Below the pieces are notes generated by a model. It saw only the letters and a program-made list of their open reading frames with translations. It did not search any database and had not been told where the DNA came from. DNA of 64,000 nucleotides from Synechococcus sp. BIOS-U3-1 (GTDB lineage: Bacteria > Cyanobacteriota > Cyanobacteriia > PCC-6307 > Cyanobiaceae): contig NZ_CP047936.1 of NCBI RefSeq assembly GCF_014279975.1, forward strand, positions 1,054,001 to 1,118,000, given 5' to 3'. The translations under genes were made by a program, and so were the position numbers. Within the stretch, counting starts at the first letter, position 1. Every line of letters starts with the position of its first letter. This document shows positions 1 to 5,664 of this stretch, one piece after another.

Positions 1-145
1 TCAATTCATCTGGGGTGCCAGAACAAAATGCAGGTCCATAACATTTCTCATTTTCACTGGGGAGTCGACCCGATATAACAGCTGAGCATCCGAATAAAAT
101 CAAGGAGCAGGTTACAAGGCAGCTAGAAGTAAGTAAAAGTTTCAT
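1..145 (-). CDS. Putative lipoprotein, partial (C-terminus beyond window)
   Basis: The reading frame starts at ATG 143-145 and is still open at base 1, so the gene continues out of the window. The first 20 residues form a signal peptide ending in a lipobox-like LFGC (Cys about residue 20), which suggests a lipid-anchored exported protein. The visible mature part is short and contains Cys residues (KCYGPAFC). It has the same folded 5' leader as other island cassettes (160-268). No family is recognised. The start is supported by the signal peptide. Confidence 0.55.
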   Translation of the reverse strand, partial: MKLLLTSSCLVTCSLILFGCSAVISGRLPSENEKCYGPAFCSGTPDEL

Positions 146-159
146 TTGTTTGGTTTGAG

Positions 160-268
160 TGTGGAGGTCATCCCTCCGATGCATTCAGCATCGCTGAACT
201 AAACAGAATCCACATCACCCATTCGGGTGGTCCTCAGACTGCTTAGTTCCCCTTTTTGGGTAACCCTT
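160..268 (-). promoter_or_regulatory. Shared structured 5' leader, copy 1
   Basis: Read on the minus strand this holds, in order, a CCCAAAAAGGG hairpin, the motif ACCACCCGAATGGGTGATGT, a GCGATG element and a GGAGG-GATGA-CCTCC hairpin, then the start codon about 20 nt later. Very similar arrangements precede the genes at 6199, 6880 and 8274, and a weaker one precedes 344. It is probably the 5'-UTR or promoter region of the lipoprotein gene. Its function is unknown. Confidence 0.5.
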
Positions 269-277
269 AGCAACGCA

Positions 278-304
278 TGAAAAAGCCCCGCACTTGGCGA
301 GGTG
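278..304 (-). terminator. Cassette-type terminator
   Basis: GC-rich hairpin of the island's repeated type. The minus-strand transcript ends in a T-rich tract (TTTTTC). One stem position has changed (GCGAGG instead of GCGGGG). It follows the 51-aa gene at 344-499. Confidence 0.7.
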
Positions 305-343
305 AATATATTCAAGGCATCGCTGTGCTGGTTGGAGCGAAGC

Positions 344-499
344 TCAGCCAATGATGAGACTTGCTGTTCTTGCCGGTTGATTGAATTCAATTTGGGTACT
401 GCTAGAGGGAGCATTCCCACGATTCATAATCAGGCTCATTCGAAGTGCTCCAGTGAGGATTGCAGCAGCGATAACAATGCCAGAAACTTTACCGTTCAT
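344..499 (-). CDS. Small hydrophobic hypothetical protein (51 aa)
   Basis: Residues 5-26 are hydrophobic (GIVIAAAILTGAL), giving one membrane segment or an uncleaved signal. The polar tail is rich in N, S and Q. ATG 497-499 is chosen because a GGGGGAATCCCC hairpin lies about 17 nt upstream, as in other island cassettes; a longer in-frame start at 598 would put that leader inside the coding sequence. A cassette-type terminator follows about 40 bp after the stop. The family is not recognised. Confidence 0.45.
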   Translation of the reverse strand: MNGKVSGIVIAAAILTGALRMSLIMNRGNAPSSSTQIEFNQPARTASLIIG

Positions 500-514
500 G
501 ATTGAACCAAATTT

Positions 515-612
515 TGGGGATTCCCCCTTGACTTCTTTAGTATCTTTCACATCTTCATTAATTCCATCCCTCAAATAGGTGAAAGACTTGGTTTTCACTC
601 ACCCTTTTGGGG
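515..612 (-). promoter_or_regulatory. Shared 5' leader, divergent copy
   Basis: Minus strand: a CCCCAAAAGGG stem near 606-612, an ATTTGAGGGATGGAA element, then a GGGGGAATCCCC hairpin (516-527) just before the start at 499. Same order as the better conserved leaders at 160, 6503, 7256 and 9036, but with weaker sequence identity. Confidence 0.35.
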
Positions 613-630
613 ACGTGTCTTTTGTAGGCA

Positions 631-657
631 ATAAAAAACCCGCACTTGGCGGGGTTC
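631..657 (-). terminator. Cassette-type terminator
   Basis: AACCCGCACTTGGCGGGGTT hairpin with a T-run on the minus strand (GGGTTTTTTATTGC). It follows the truncated leader-peptide gene at 732-902. It matches the terminator at 27632-27660 almost base for base. Confidence 0.75.
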
Positions 658-731
658 GATGATGTATTAATGGCTCTGTGAATTACCAAATCAACGATTA
701 ATGCGGTTCTCCTGTACGGCTTTAGCAATCG

Positions 732-902
732 TTATCCCCGAAACAATGAGTCGATATGCCGAAACAATAAGTCGATATGTGGGTTACTGGGTTGGTGGCG
801 TGAAAAAGGACCTGCACCCCCATTAATTTCTTGAAGTTCATCAAAGCTCAGCTCTTGATCGAGCAGTTCAGTGTTGTTGTAGTCAGTGTTGAGTTCAGAC
901 AT
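732..902 (-). pseudogene. Double-glycine leader peptide, frameshifted copy (56 aa)
   Basis: This is a near-identical relative of the intact 65-aa gene at 27686-27883. The leader (MSELNTDYNNTELL, then DQELSFDELQEINGG) is preserved. Two lesions separate the copies: an in-frame 21-bp tandem duplication encoding HIDxLFR twice, and loss of one base (TTAACG to TAACG) that creates an early stop and removes the C-terminal 17 or so residues. The leader with GG and a short core suggests an exported, processed peptide of bacteriocin/RiPP type. The operator, 5' hairpin and terminator of the cassette remain intact, so the short product may still be made. Confidence 0.75.
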
Positions 903-932
903 TGTTTGAAGTGAGTTGAGTGAGTGATGTGT

Positions 933-947
933 GGGGGTGTTGCCCCC
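933..947 (-). promoter_or_regulatory. 5'-UTR hairpin of leader-peptide cassette
   Basis: Perfect 5-bp GGGGG/CCCCC stem with a 5-nt loop, about 30 nt upstream of the start at 902. The same hairpin occurs before the peptide genes at 27883 and, with a different loop, at 2532. It is preceded by a conserved GATCTTGAAGGAGTCGA stretch. Confidence 0.5.
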
Positions 948-973
948 TCGACTCCTTCAAGATCACAGCCCTT

Positions 974-1035
974 CTGGTGAACCCCACTACACAGCACTGG
1001 TGTAGACCCCACGAAGTTCTGGTGAGCTTCTGGTG
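974..1035 (-). promoter_or_regulatory. Phased CTGGTG operator array (copy A)
   Basis: CTGGTG (CACCAG on the transcribed minus strand) occurs at 974, 997, 1019 and 1030, spacings 23, 22 and 11 bp, so all units lie on about the same DNA face. It lies about 72 bp upstream of the start at 902. The same spacing recurs at 2178-2239 and 27955-28016. Confidence 0.65.
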
Positions 1036-1165
1036 AACGGGTCAGAATCAATTAACCTCCAAGTTTGGCAACTCGTCGACCCGCCTGATTACTGCTCAAC
1101 TGCGCTCAATCGTGCCAGGTATTGAAAGCTTAATTATGGGCTTTTAGAGGTGATTGAAGCAATAA

Positions 1166-1191
1166 AAAGCCCCTGTCAATGCATGGGCTTT
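1166..1191 (-). terminator. Rho-independent terminator
   Basis: AAAGCCC/GGGCTTT stem followed on the minus strand by a T-run (GGGGCTTTTTATTGC). It ends the Nif11-like gene at 1202-1468. The loop differs from the usual cassette terminator, but the downstream TTTTTATTGCTTCAATC is the same as at 1900. Confidence 0.75.
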
Positions 1192-1201
1192 GATAGGCAG
1201 A

Positions 1202-1468
1202 CTATTTGGGTGGGCATATTGAACATATAGTCTTCCGGCATTGCTGGATGTTAGTTGCACACATAATTTTAGTCGGACCCTCACCCCCAGCCACGGCTTC
1301 CAGTTCCTCTTCACTGAGCTGGCTGATCTTGTCAGCAGTGAATTCGTGACCGTGCTCTTTAGCAATGCCTGCAACATCTTCGGGTGACTTTGCTGCTTTT
1401 AGCTTGTCTTGAAGACTGGTGTCTGCTTTGACCTTTTCTAGGAAGGCTTTGAGTTGTTCTAGGGACAT
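1202..1468 (-). CDS. Nif11-type leader peptide, prochlorosin-like RiPP precursor (88 aa)
   Basis: Residues 1-62 form a Nif11-like leader (MSLEQLKAFLEKVKAD, AAKSPEDVAGIAKEHGHEF) ending in the AVAGG cleavage motif. The 26-residue core has four Cys and several Thr/Ser (MCATN, QQCRKT, CSICPPK), as expected for a precursor whose Ser/Thr are dehydrated and joined to Cys by a promiscuous LanM. ATG 1466-1468 is chosen because the leader begins there; upstream in-frame residues are not Nif11-like. The gene is a tandem paralogue of the one at 1517. No lanthipeptide synthetase lies in the window, so modification would have to be in trans. Lanthipeptide status is inference from the leader and core composition. 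Confidence 0.85.
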   Translation of the reverse strand: MSLEQLKAFLEKVKADTSLQDKLKAAKSPEDVAGIAKEHGHEFTADKISQLSEEELEAVAGGEGPTKIMCATNIQQCRKTICSICPPK

Positions 1469-1516
1469 GGGTGCCTTGATTGAATAGCAGAAACTCAATA
1501 AAACAATCTGAATGAT

Positions 1517-1774
1517 CTATCTCATTGGGCAGTGTTGACCGGCTGTCTCTAAACAACAGTGTTTCCCTATGGTATTGGTATGCACAACGCCACCCGCCAC
1601 TCCTTCTAACTCCGCTTCACTGAGCTTGCTCAACTTATCAGCAGTGATTTCGTGGCCGTATTCTTTAGCGATGCCCACAACGTCTTCAGGTGACTTAGCT
1701 GCCTTGAGTTTCTCCTGAAGGTTGCTGTCTGCTTTTACCTTTTCGAGGAAAGTCTTGAGTTGCTCTTCTGACAT
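1517..1774 (-). CDS. Nif11-type leader peptide, prochlorosin-like RiPP precursor (85 aa)
   Basis: The leader (MSEEQLKTFLEKVKAD, AAKSPEDVVGIAKEYGHE, ending GVAGG) is nearly the same as that of the neighbour at 1202, while the core is unrelated: VVHTNTIGKHCC then LETAGQHCPMR, with three Cys and three Thr. A conserved leader with a hypervariable core is the hallmark of ProcA-like precursors acted on by one relaxed-specificity LanM. It lies 48 bp upstream of the second copy on the same strand, with no terminator between them, so the two may be co-transcribed. Confidence 0.85.
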   Translation of the reverse strand: MSEEQLKTFLEKVKADSNLQEKLKAAKSPEDVVGIAKEYGHEITADKLSKLSEAELEGVAGGVVHTNTIGKHCCLETAGQHCPMR

Positions 1775-1899
1775 GGGTATCCAGTCTGTTCACCAGTCAT
1801 AGCAACGGTGTGCTGCGGTGTCATTGGCTAATACCTACTGCAGTCAATTGTGCCAGGTATTGAAGGCTGATTGGTGGGATTGTTGGCGAGATTGAAGCA

Positions 1900-1927
1900 A
1901 TAAAAAGCCCCGTGTGTGGCGGGGCTC
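1900..1927 (-). terminator. Cassette-type terminator
   Basis: AGCCCCGTGTGTGGCGGGGCT hairpin, minus-strand T-run. It ends the 48-aa peptide gene at 1959-2105. Confidence 0.75.
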
Positions 1928-1958
1928 GATATTGATCTGGCATGACTCAGTATCACTC

Positions 1959-2105
1959 TTACGTATTACTAGCTTTCTCAATCTCCCCAATTATGAATGG
2001 AACAGCTAAAATTAAAATTCCCCCATTAACTTCTTGCAGTTCATCAAAATTCAGCTCTTGATCGAGCAGTTCAGTGTTGTTGTAGTCACTGTTGATAGTA
2101 GTCAT
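1959..2105 (-). CDS. Double-glycine leader peptide (48 aa)
   Basis: The leader MTTINSDYNNTELL/DQELNFDELQEVNGG is the same type as at 732 and 27686. The 19-residue core after GG is different and hydrophobic (ILILAVPFIIG then a charged tail). Promoter operator, leader region and terminator match the sister cassettes. This suggests a secreted peptide whose core was swapped while the leader was kept. The start is fixed by alignment to the sister leaders. Confidence 0.75.
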   Translation of the reverse strand: MTTINSDYNNTELLDQELNFDELQEVNGGILILAVPFIIGEIEKASNT

Positions 2106-2177
2106 TGTTTTGAAGGTGATAATTGTGTGAGTTGTGTTGAGGTGTTTTCCCTCGACTCCTTCAAGATCACAACCCTT

Positions 2178-2239
2178 CTGGTGAACCCCACTAGACAGCT
2201 CTGGTGTAGACCCCGCGAAGTTCTGGTGAGCTTCTGGTG
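2178..2239 (-). promoter_or_regulatory. Phased CTGGTG operator array (copy B)
   Basis: CTGGTG at 2178, 2201, 2223 and 2234 (spacings 23, 22, 11 bp), about 73 bp upstream of the start at 2105. The spacing is identical to copies A and C. Confidence 0.65.
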
Positions 2240-2285
2240 AACCGCTCAGATCCCAGTTAGAGACTCAAGTGCAGACAGCAAAGCC

Positions 2286-2311
2286 ATAAAAAACCCGCTC
2301 GTGGCGGGGCG
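2286..2311 (-). terminator. Cassette-type terminator
   Basis: CCCGCTCGTGGCGGG hairpin preceded on the plus strand by an A-run (T-run in the minus-strand transcript). It ends the peptide gene at 2338-2532. Confidence 0.7.
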
Positions 2312-2337
2312 TCATGTTTCAGTTGCTTGTCTTTGAC

Positions 2338-2532
2338 TTAGATGTCGTCACCGCCTGGGTTTCCACTACCGCCGAGTCGGAACTCTGGATGAACAATGCT
2401 CTTGCGTCCACCGAAGATGTCCTTGATGTCTTTCCAGGTGAAGCGATCAGTGCAAATTTCCCCATGAGGACCCGCCACTACTCCACCAGAAATAGTGGTG
2501 AGTTGATCAAGAGTGAGTTCGTTGTTGGTCAT
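2338..2532 (-). CDS. Double-glycine leader peptide (64 aa)
   Basis: Short leader MTNNELTLDQLTTISGG, a typical bacteriocin/RiPP leader with GG cleavage site at residues 16-17. The predicted 47-residue core starts VVAGPHGEICTD and ends in a glycine-rich GGSGNPGGDDI. It contains one Cys. The start at 2532 is chosen because the upstream in-frame codons overlap the conserved GGGGG/CCCCC leader hairpin. The promoter region differs from the other peptide genes: it carries a CRP-type palindrome instead of the CTGGTG array. Core function is unknown. Confidence 0.7.
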   Translation of the reverse strand: MTNNELTLDQLTTISGGVVAGPHGEICTDRFTWKDIKDIFGGRKSIVHPEFRLGGSGNPGGDDI

Positions 2533-2549
2533 GGGTTTGAAGTTGTGGT

Positions 2550-2564
2550 GGGGGTGTTTCCCCC
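2550..2564 (-). promoter_or_regulatory. 5'-UTR hairpin of leader-peptide cassette
   Basis: GGGGG/CCCCC stem with a 5-nt loop, ending about 18 nt before the start at 2532. It has the same position and design as the hairpin at 933-947. Confidence 0.45.
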
Positions 2565-2622
2565 TGATGAACACACCATCTCTCGAATCAATGGCTTGAG
2601 TTATGACCACAATCAAGCAGTG

Positions 2623-2640
2623 CTGTGATTTTGCTCACAG
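2623..2640. promoter_or_regulatory. CRP-type binding site (TGTGA-N6-TCACA)
   Basis: CTGTGATTTTGCTCACAG is a perfect 6+6 palindrome and fits the CRP/SyCRP consensus TGTGA-N6-TCACA exactly. It lies about 90 bp upstream of the peptide start at 2532, a plausible activator position. It also abuts the downstream end of the terminator of the next cassette (2652-2680). Confidence 0.55.
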
Positions 2641-2651
2641 GTGCTGAAAGG

Positions 2652-2680
2652 CAATAAAAAACCCTGCGTTAGCAGGGGTA
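2652..2680 (-). terminator. Cassette-type terminator, CCCTGC variant
   Basis: ACCCTGCGTTAGCAGGGGT hairpin with a minus-strand T-run. It ends the 66-aa peptide gene at 2704-2904. The same variant, with the same loop, follows the paralogous gene at 31342-31542. Confidence 0.75.
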
Positions 2681-2703
2681 ACGTTCACTTGTGCTGAATC
2701 ACT

Positions 2704-2904
2704 TCAGTACAGAGAACCTTTTCTTGCGTAGTGGTCTTGCACCTGTTTCCAAAAGCTCTCCCCAACGTTTTTCAGGCCCTTGCCGATCTCTCTACCAATC
2801 TCTTCCATCACTGGGCTTGTGCGGATGAGGCCACCGTTAGTAGCAGCGAGTTCTTGCATCGAAAGCTCTTGATCGGTGCTCTCAGAGATGAATGAAGTGT
2901 TCAT
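2704..2904 (-). CDS. Double-glycine leader peptide (66 aa), paralogue of 31342
   Basis: Leader MNTSFISESTDQEL/SMQELAATNGG, then a 40-residue core with a repeated EIGREIGKGLKNVGE amphipathic stretch and an aromatic, basic end (WKQVQDHYARK). The paralogue at 31342-31542 differs at about ten positions only. The core looks like an amphipathic cationic helix, as in membrane-active bacteriocins; that activity is inference. The 5'-UTR has an AGAGAAA/TTCCTCTCT hairpin and the promoter a phased CTGGT array. Confidence 0.8.
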   Translation of the reverse strand: MNTSFISESTDQELSMQELAATNGGLIRTSPVMEEIGREIGKGLKNVGESFWKQVQDHYARKGSLY

Positions 2905-2986
2905 TGGATTGTTCCTTGTTTGGTGTGTGAAAGAGAGGAATTTGTTTCTCTCATGTACACACCATCGCGGCTGATTGTTTGAGGAC

Positions 2987-3036
2987 CTGGTCAGCCTCTG
3001 GTCAGCAGTTGGAAGAGTTCTGGTGAGCTTCTGGTG
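2987..3036 (-). promoter_or_regulatory. Phased CTGGTS operator array (copy D)
   Basis: CTGGTC at 2987 and 2998, CTGGTG at 3020 and 3031: spacings 11, 22, 11 bp. About 83 bp upstream of the start at 2904. The identical spacing recurs at 31625-31674. Confidence 0.65.
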
Positions 3037-3105
3037 AATGGCTCAGAAGTGAGTGCCCGACTGGATTTAGCTCACGCGGAAGCCGGTGATGCCAAGGCTC
3101 TAGGG

Positions 3106-3134
3106 CAATAAAAACCCCGCACTTGGCGGGGCTT
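3106..3134 (-). terminator. Cassette-type terminator
   Basis: AACCCCGCACTTGGCGGGGCTT hairpin with minus-strand T-run (GGGGTTTTTATTGC). It ends the RTX gene at 3194-4165, 60 bp after the stop, with a partial copy of the 3'-UTR RNA element in between. Confidence 0.8.
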
Positions 3135-3150
3135 GATTGGTGTGAGGTTG

Positions 3151-3175
3151 TTTTGTCGGGAATCGATAGCGGCTG
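3151..3175 (-). ncRNA. 3'-UTR RNA element, partial copy D
   Basis: The plus-strand text TTTTGTCGGGAATCGATAGCGGC matches one end of the complete elements at 5665, 6666 and 7410, including the spacer to the terminator (TGATTGGTGTGAGGTT). The other half is missing, so the closing stem cannot form. It is probably a decayed remnant. Confidence 0.45.
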
Positions 3176-3193
3176 CACACCGGCAATGATTCA

Positions 3194-4165
3194 TTAGACG
3201 AGAACCGAATTATCCACACCAGAGAAGAGAGTAGAACCACCATCATAGGTAGCTAATGCTCCATCATCAGTTTGTGTGAATGACAGGTTCAATACTCCGT
3301 TCAGGTTGAATGAATCAACACCAACTTCGAAGTCTTGGATGATGTCATTACCAGTAGAAAGATTGAAGATGTCAGAACCTAATTCACCATAGAGAACATC
3401 ATTCCCCTTGTCGCCGTAGAGCGAGTCATTACCAGCTCCACCGTAGATAACATCGTCCTCAGAACCACCACGAACGGTATCATTTCCATTACCACCGAAG
3501 ACAAAATCGTTGCCTCGGTTACCATTAGTGAAATCATTTCCACTACCACCACGAACGTCATCGTTCTCAGAACCACCCATTAGGTAGTCATTTCCTTGGG
3601 CTCCGATGATGTAATCGTTACCAACATTACCGTTGATGAAGTCATCTCCACCACCACCATTGAGTTGGTCATCTCCACCGAATCCACGGAGTTCATCATT
3701 CAGATCTCCACCGTTGGTGATATCTCTACCTTCAGAACCAGTGAAGTTCACTGGAGAAGGTGCTGGAGTGTTGTCAATTGGTGCTGGAGTGTTATCAACT
3801 ACAGGAACATTTTCCACAGTGTAGGTTGCTTTGCCAGGGATACCATTTCCAATACTTTTACCATTTAAAAGAACAGTAGTACCAATAGGAACTGTACCAA
3901 CTTTTGCATCAACCCACACTACTGTTTCAGTAGTTTCATCTACTTCTCCAATGTTACCAGTACCAACATTTAGAGTTGGGTAATCGCGGCTGATGGAATA
4001 AACTATCCCGTCGTTTCCGGTAGGACTTGCACCGAAGTAAATACTGTATTGGACACTTGGGGCAAGGTTTGTACCTTCAATAGTGAAAAGTCCATCAGGC
4101 CCGACATCCGTATTTTCCTTGATGGAAGACACGTTCTGTGTGATGGTGATTGTTGCTGCTGACAT
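3194..4165 (-). CDS. RTX-type calcium-binding repeat protein (323 aa)
   Basis: The N-terminal 130 residues form a beta-rich domain of unknown type, followed by a Pro-rich linker with a repeated DNTPAP motif. About residues 150-275 hold tandem GGxGNDxxx nonapeptides (GGSGNDF, GGNGNDT, GGAGNDS), which bind calcium in a parallel beta-roll. The C-terminal 50 residues (DIIQDFEVGVDSFNL) resemble the end of type I secreted RTX proteins, so the protein is probably exported by an ABC/HlyD system encoded elsewhere. There is no signal peptide, which fits type I secretion. It sits between two leader-peptide cassettes and the LuxR-type regulator. No catalytic domain is seen. Confidence 0.8.
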   Translation of the reverse strand: MSAATITITQNVSSIKENTDVGPDGLFTIEGTNLAPSVQYSIYFGASPTGNDGIVYSISRDYPTLNVGTGNIGEVDETTETVVWVDAKVGTVPIGTTVLLNGKSIGNGIPGKATYTVENVPVVDNTPAPIDNTPAPSPVNFTGSEGRDITNGGDLNDELRGFGGDDQLNGGGGDDFINGNVGNDYIIGAQGNDYLMGGSENDDVRGGSGNDFTNGNRGNDFVFGGNGNDTVRGGSEDDVIYGGAGNDSLYGDKGNDVLYGELGSDIFNLSTGNDIIQDFEVGVDSFNLNGVLNLSFTQTDDGALATYDGGSTLFSGVDNSVLV

Positions 4166-4629
4166 GACAATAATAAAAAAGGTGTGTTAGTTGATGAATT
4201 AGATCTCAGGCATTGTTTGAGCTGAGATGCAATGTGAAGGTCTTCCCTCCTGGACCTCTTAAGCATCTCCGTTTCCGATTGATATTCCATCCCTCTAGGG
4301 AGTGAATCAGCCTCCCTCGGAAAGGTATTAGCTCTATCTACCCGATGGTGGTAGATGCTTTCACCCCAAAGAGAAATGTAGGTAATTGAAGTTGGAGAGA
4401 TGGTGAGTTCAAGAGAGGGATGATCTCCACACCACTCGGAAAACACCAATGACCACCAAGACCGTTACTCGCTAGAACTCCAACACAGTTACAAGACTGG
4501 TGTTAACGCTTTTAATTCTTCTTTGATTCTCTAACCCATTAATCGTTATTCCCGTGACTACTACTTTTCCCAGCGCTGCTGCTCCTCGCCCTAGTTTCAA
4601 CTACGACCTAATGGCTGATCGAGCTCGAT
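4166..4629 (-). other. Gene-free stretch: leader of RTX gene
   Basis: Contains a GAGGTC/GACCTT hairpin at 4237-4258 (minus loop CAGGAGGGAA, like the 6503 leader) about 70 nt upstream of the RTX start, and imperfect repeats of GGTAGAT around 4335-4380. The rest shows no supported gene. An open frame at 4003-4449 is antisense to the RTX gene and its leader. Confidence 0.5.
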
Positions 4630-5334
4630 CTAACTACGGCTCACTCCCGCCTTCACCCCGAATATCGCTGCCCCAGTCCTGTCCTTAACTCCCAGCTTTT
4701 GGGTCAGGCTCTTGAGGTGGCTTTTGATTGTCTCCACAGAAAGGAACATCGACTCAGCCAGCTCCTTGTTCGATAGTCCCTCTGTCAGACCTACCAGCAC
4801 TTCCTTCTCCCGTTCTGTGATGTCATTGGGAAGGACCATGGCAAAGGGGTTTGCACCCACATAACCCGCTTTCTTCCTGACTTGTTCGGGGTAAAAGACC
4901 CCATGCTTGGCAATTGCTCTCAGGGCTTTGACGAAGTCGCCATCCCCTTCAGAGACGTTGGAGTTGAAACAGATTCCCTCAGCACCAGCCTCTAAGCACT
5001 CCTCTACGACAGCTGCTGTTTCCTTTGCAAGGAAGATCAGGGTGTGAGTGTTGGCAGCAGTGTTCTTGAGTTCTTTGATCAGCGAGGGTCCGTAACCCTG
5101 TTCCAACTCGTCCGTGAGGATCACTAGATCAGGTTCTTGTATCGCCGCTTCCTGGAGTGCTTCCTTCTCAGTGGTCACAGCCCAAATCACTTTCCCCCTG
5201 AAGAACTCCAAAAGGTTCATTGCTGCGAGCAGTAGTGGATTGCCCACTACCAGGCCAATGGTCTGACCCAATAAGAGAGAACGAGCTTCGTCCTCTTCAA
5301 TGGCTCTTGTTGGTGAGACGTGATCAAGCTTCAT
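4630..5334 (-). CDS. LuxR/NarL-type regulator with an atypical receiver domain (234 aa)
   Basis: Residues 165-230 are a clear LuxR HTH (TEREKEVLVGLTEGLSNKEL, SVETIKSHLKSLTQKLGV). Residues 25-150 look like a response-regulator receiver, but the usual phospho-acceptor position in PDLVILTDEL is Thr (next to Asp), and the N-terminal acidic pair is weak, so it may be a pseudo-receiver working without phosphorylation. No sensor kinase gene is adjacent. It is the only obvious regulator within the cassette array, making it a candidate for controlling the cassettes, but nothing in the sequence proves that. The phased 11-bp arrays would suit a winged-helix regulator better than LuxR dimers. Confidence 0.75.
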   Translation of the reverse strand: MKLDHVSPTRAIEEDEARSLLLGQTIGLVVGNPLLLAAMNLLEFFRGKVIWAVTTEKEALQEAAIQEPDLVILTDELEQGYGPSLIKELKNTAANTHTLIFLAKETAAVVEECLEAGAEGICFNSNVSEGDGDFVKALRAIAKHGVFYPEQVRKKAGYVGANPFAMVLPNDITEREKEVLVGLTEGLSNKELAESMFLSVETIKSHLKSLTQKLGVKDRTGAAIFGVKAGVSRS

Positions 5335-5397
5335 GCTCTCAGTCTGGCGAATAATCGGTGGTTATCACAAGCTGAGACCCCAGTACCAAGCAATCAT

Positions 5398-5583
5398 TTA
5401 GTCAGCCTCTGTTTCGCTGAGCAGTGGCACCAGGAAGTCCCGCGTTAGCTCATCCACGACATCCAGACCCAGTTCCTGCAGGCCCAGTTTCAGCAGATGC
5501 TTAAAGCCATCAGGGTTGTTATCCCTAAGCGCCAGCAACAGTTCAGTGAGCAACGTGACTGTAGTCAACGTGTAAACGGGCAT
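5398..5583 (-). CDS. Hypothetical protein (61 aa)
   Basis: Leucine-rich, mostly helical (LLTELLLALRDNNPDGFKHL, LGLQELGLDVVDELTRDFL). No signal peptide, Cys or motif is seen. It lies 64 bp upstream of the LuxR-type gene on the same strand, so the two could be co-transcribed. The cassette terminator at 5621-5647 separates it from the genes upstream. Confidence 0.45.
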   Translation of the reverse strand: MPVYTLTTVTLLTELLLALRDNNPDGFKHLLKLGLQELGLDVVDELTRDFLVPLLSETEAD

Positions 5584-5620
5584 CGATTGGGTACAACTGT
5601 AAGAAGCATTCCCCGCTGCA

Positions 5621-5647
5621 ATAAAAACCCCGCACTTGGCGGGGCTT
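5621..5647 (-). terminator. Cassette-type terminator
   Basis: CCCCGCACTTGGCGGGG hairpin with minus-strand T-run. It ends the two-gene unit 6486 to 5805, after RNA element A. Confidence 0.8.
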
Positions 5648-5664
5648 GATTGGTGTGAGGTTTA

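Noticed and set aside
4003-4449. 148-codon frame antisense to the RTX gene start
   Set aside because: Shares its bases with the RTX N-terminus and leader; composition is not protein-like.
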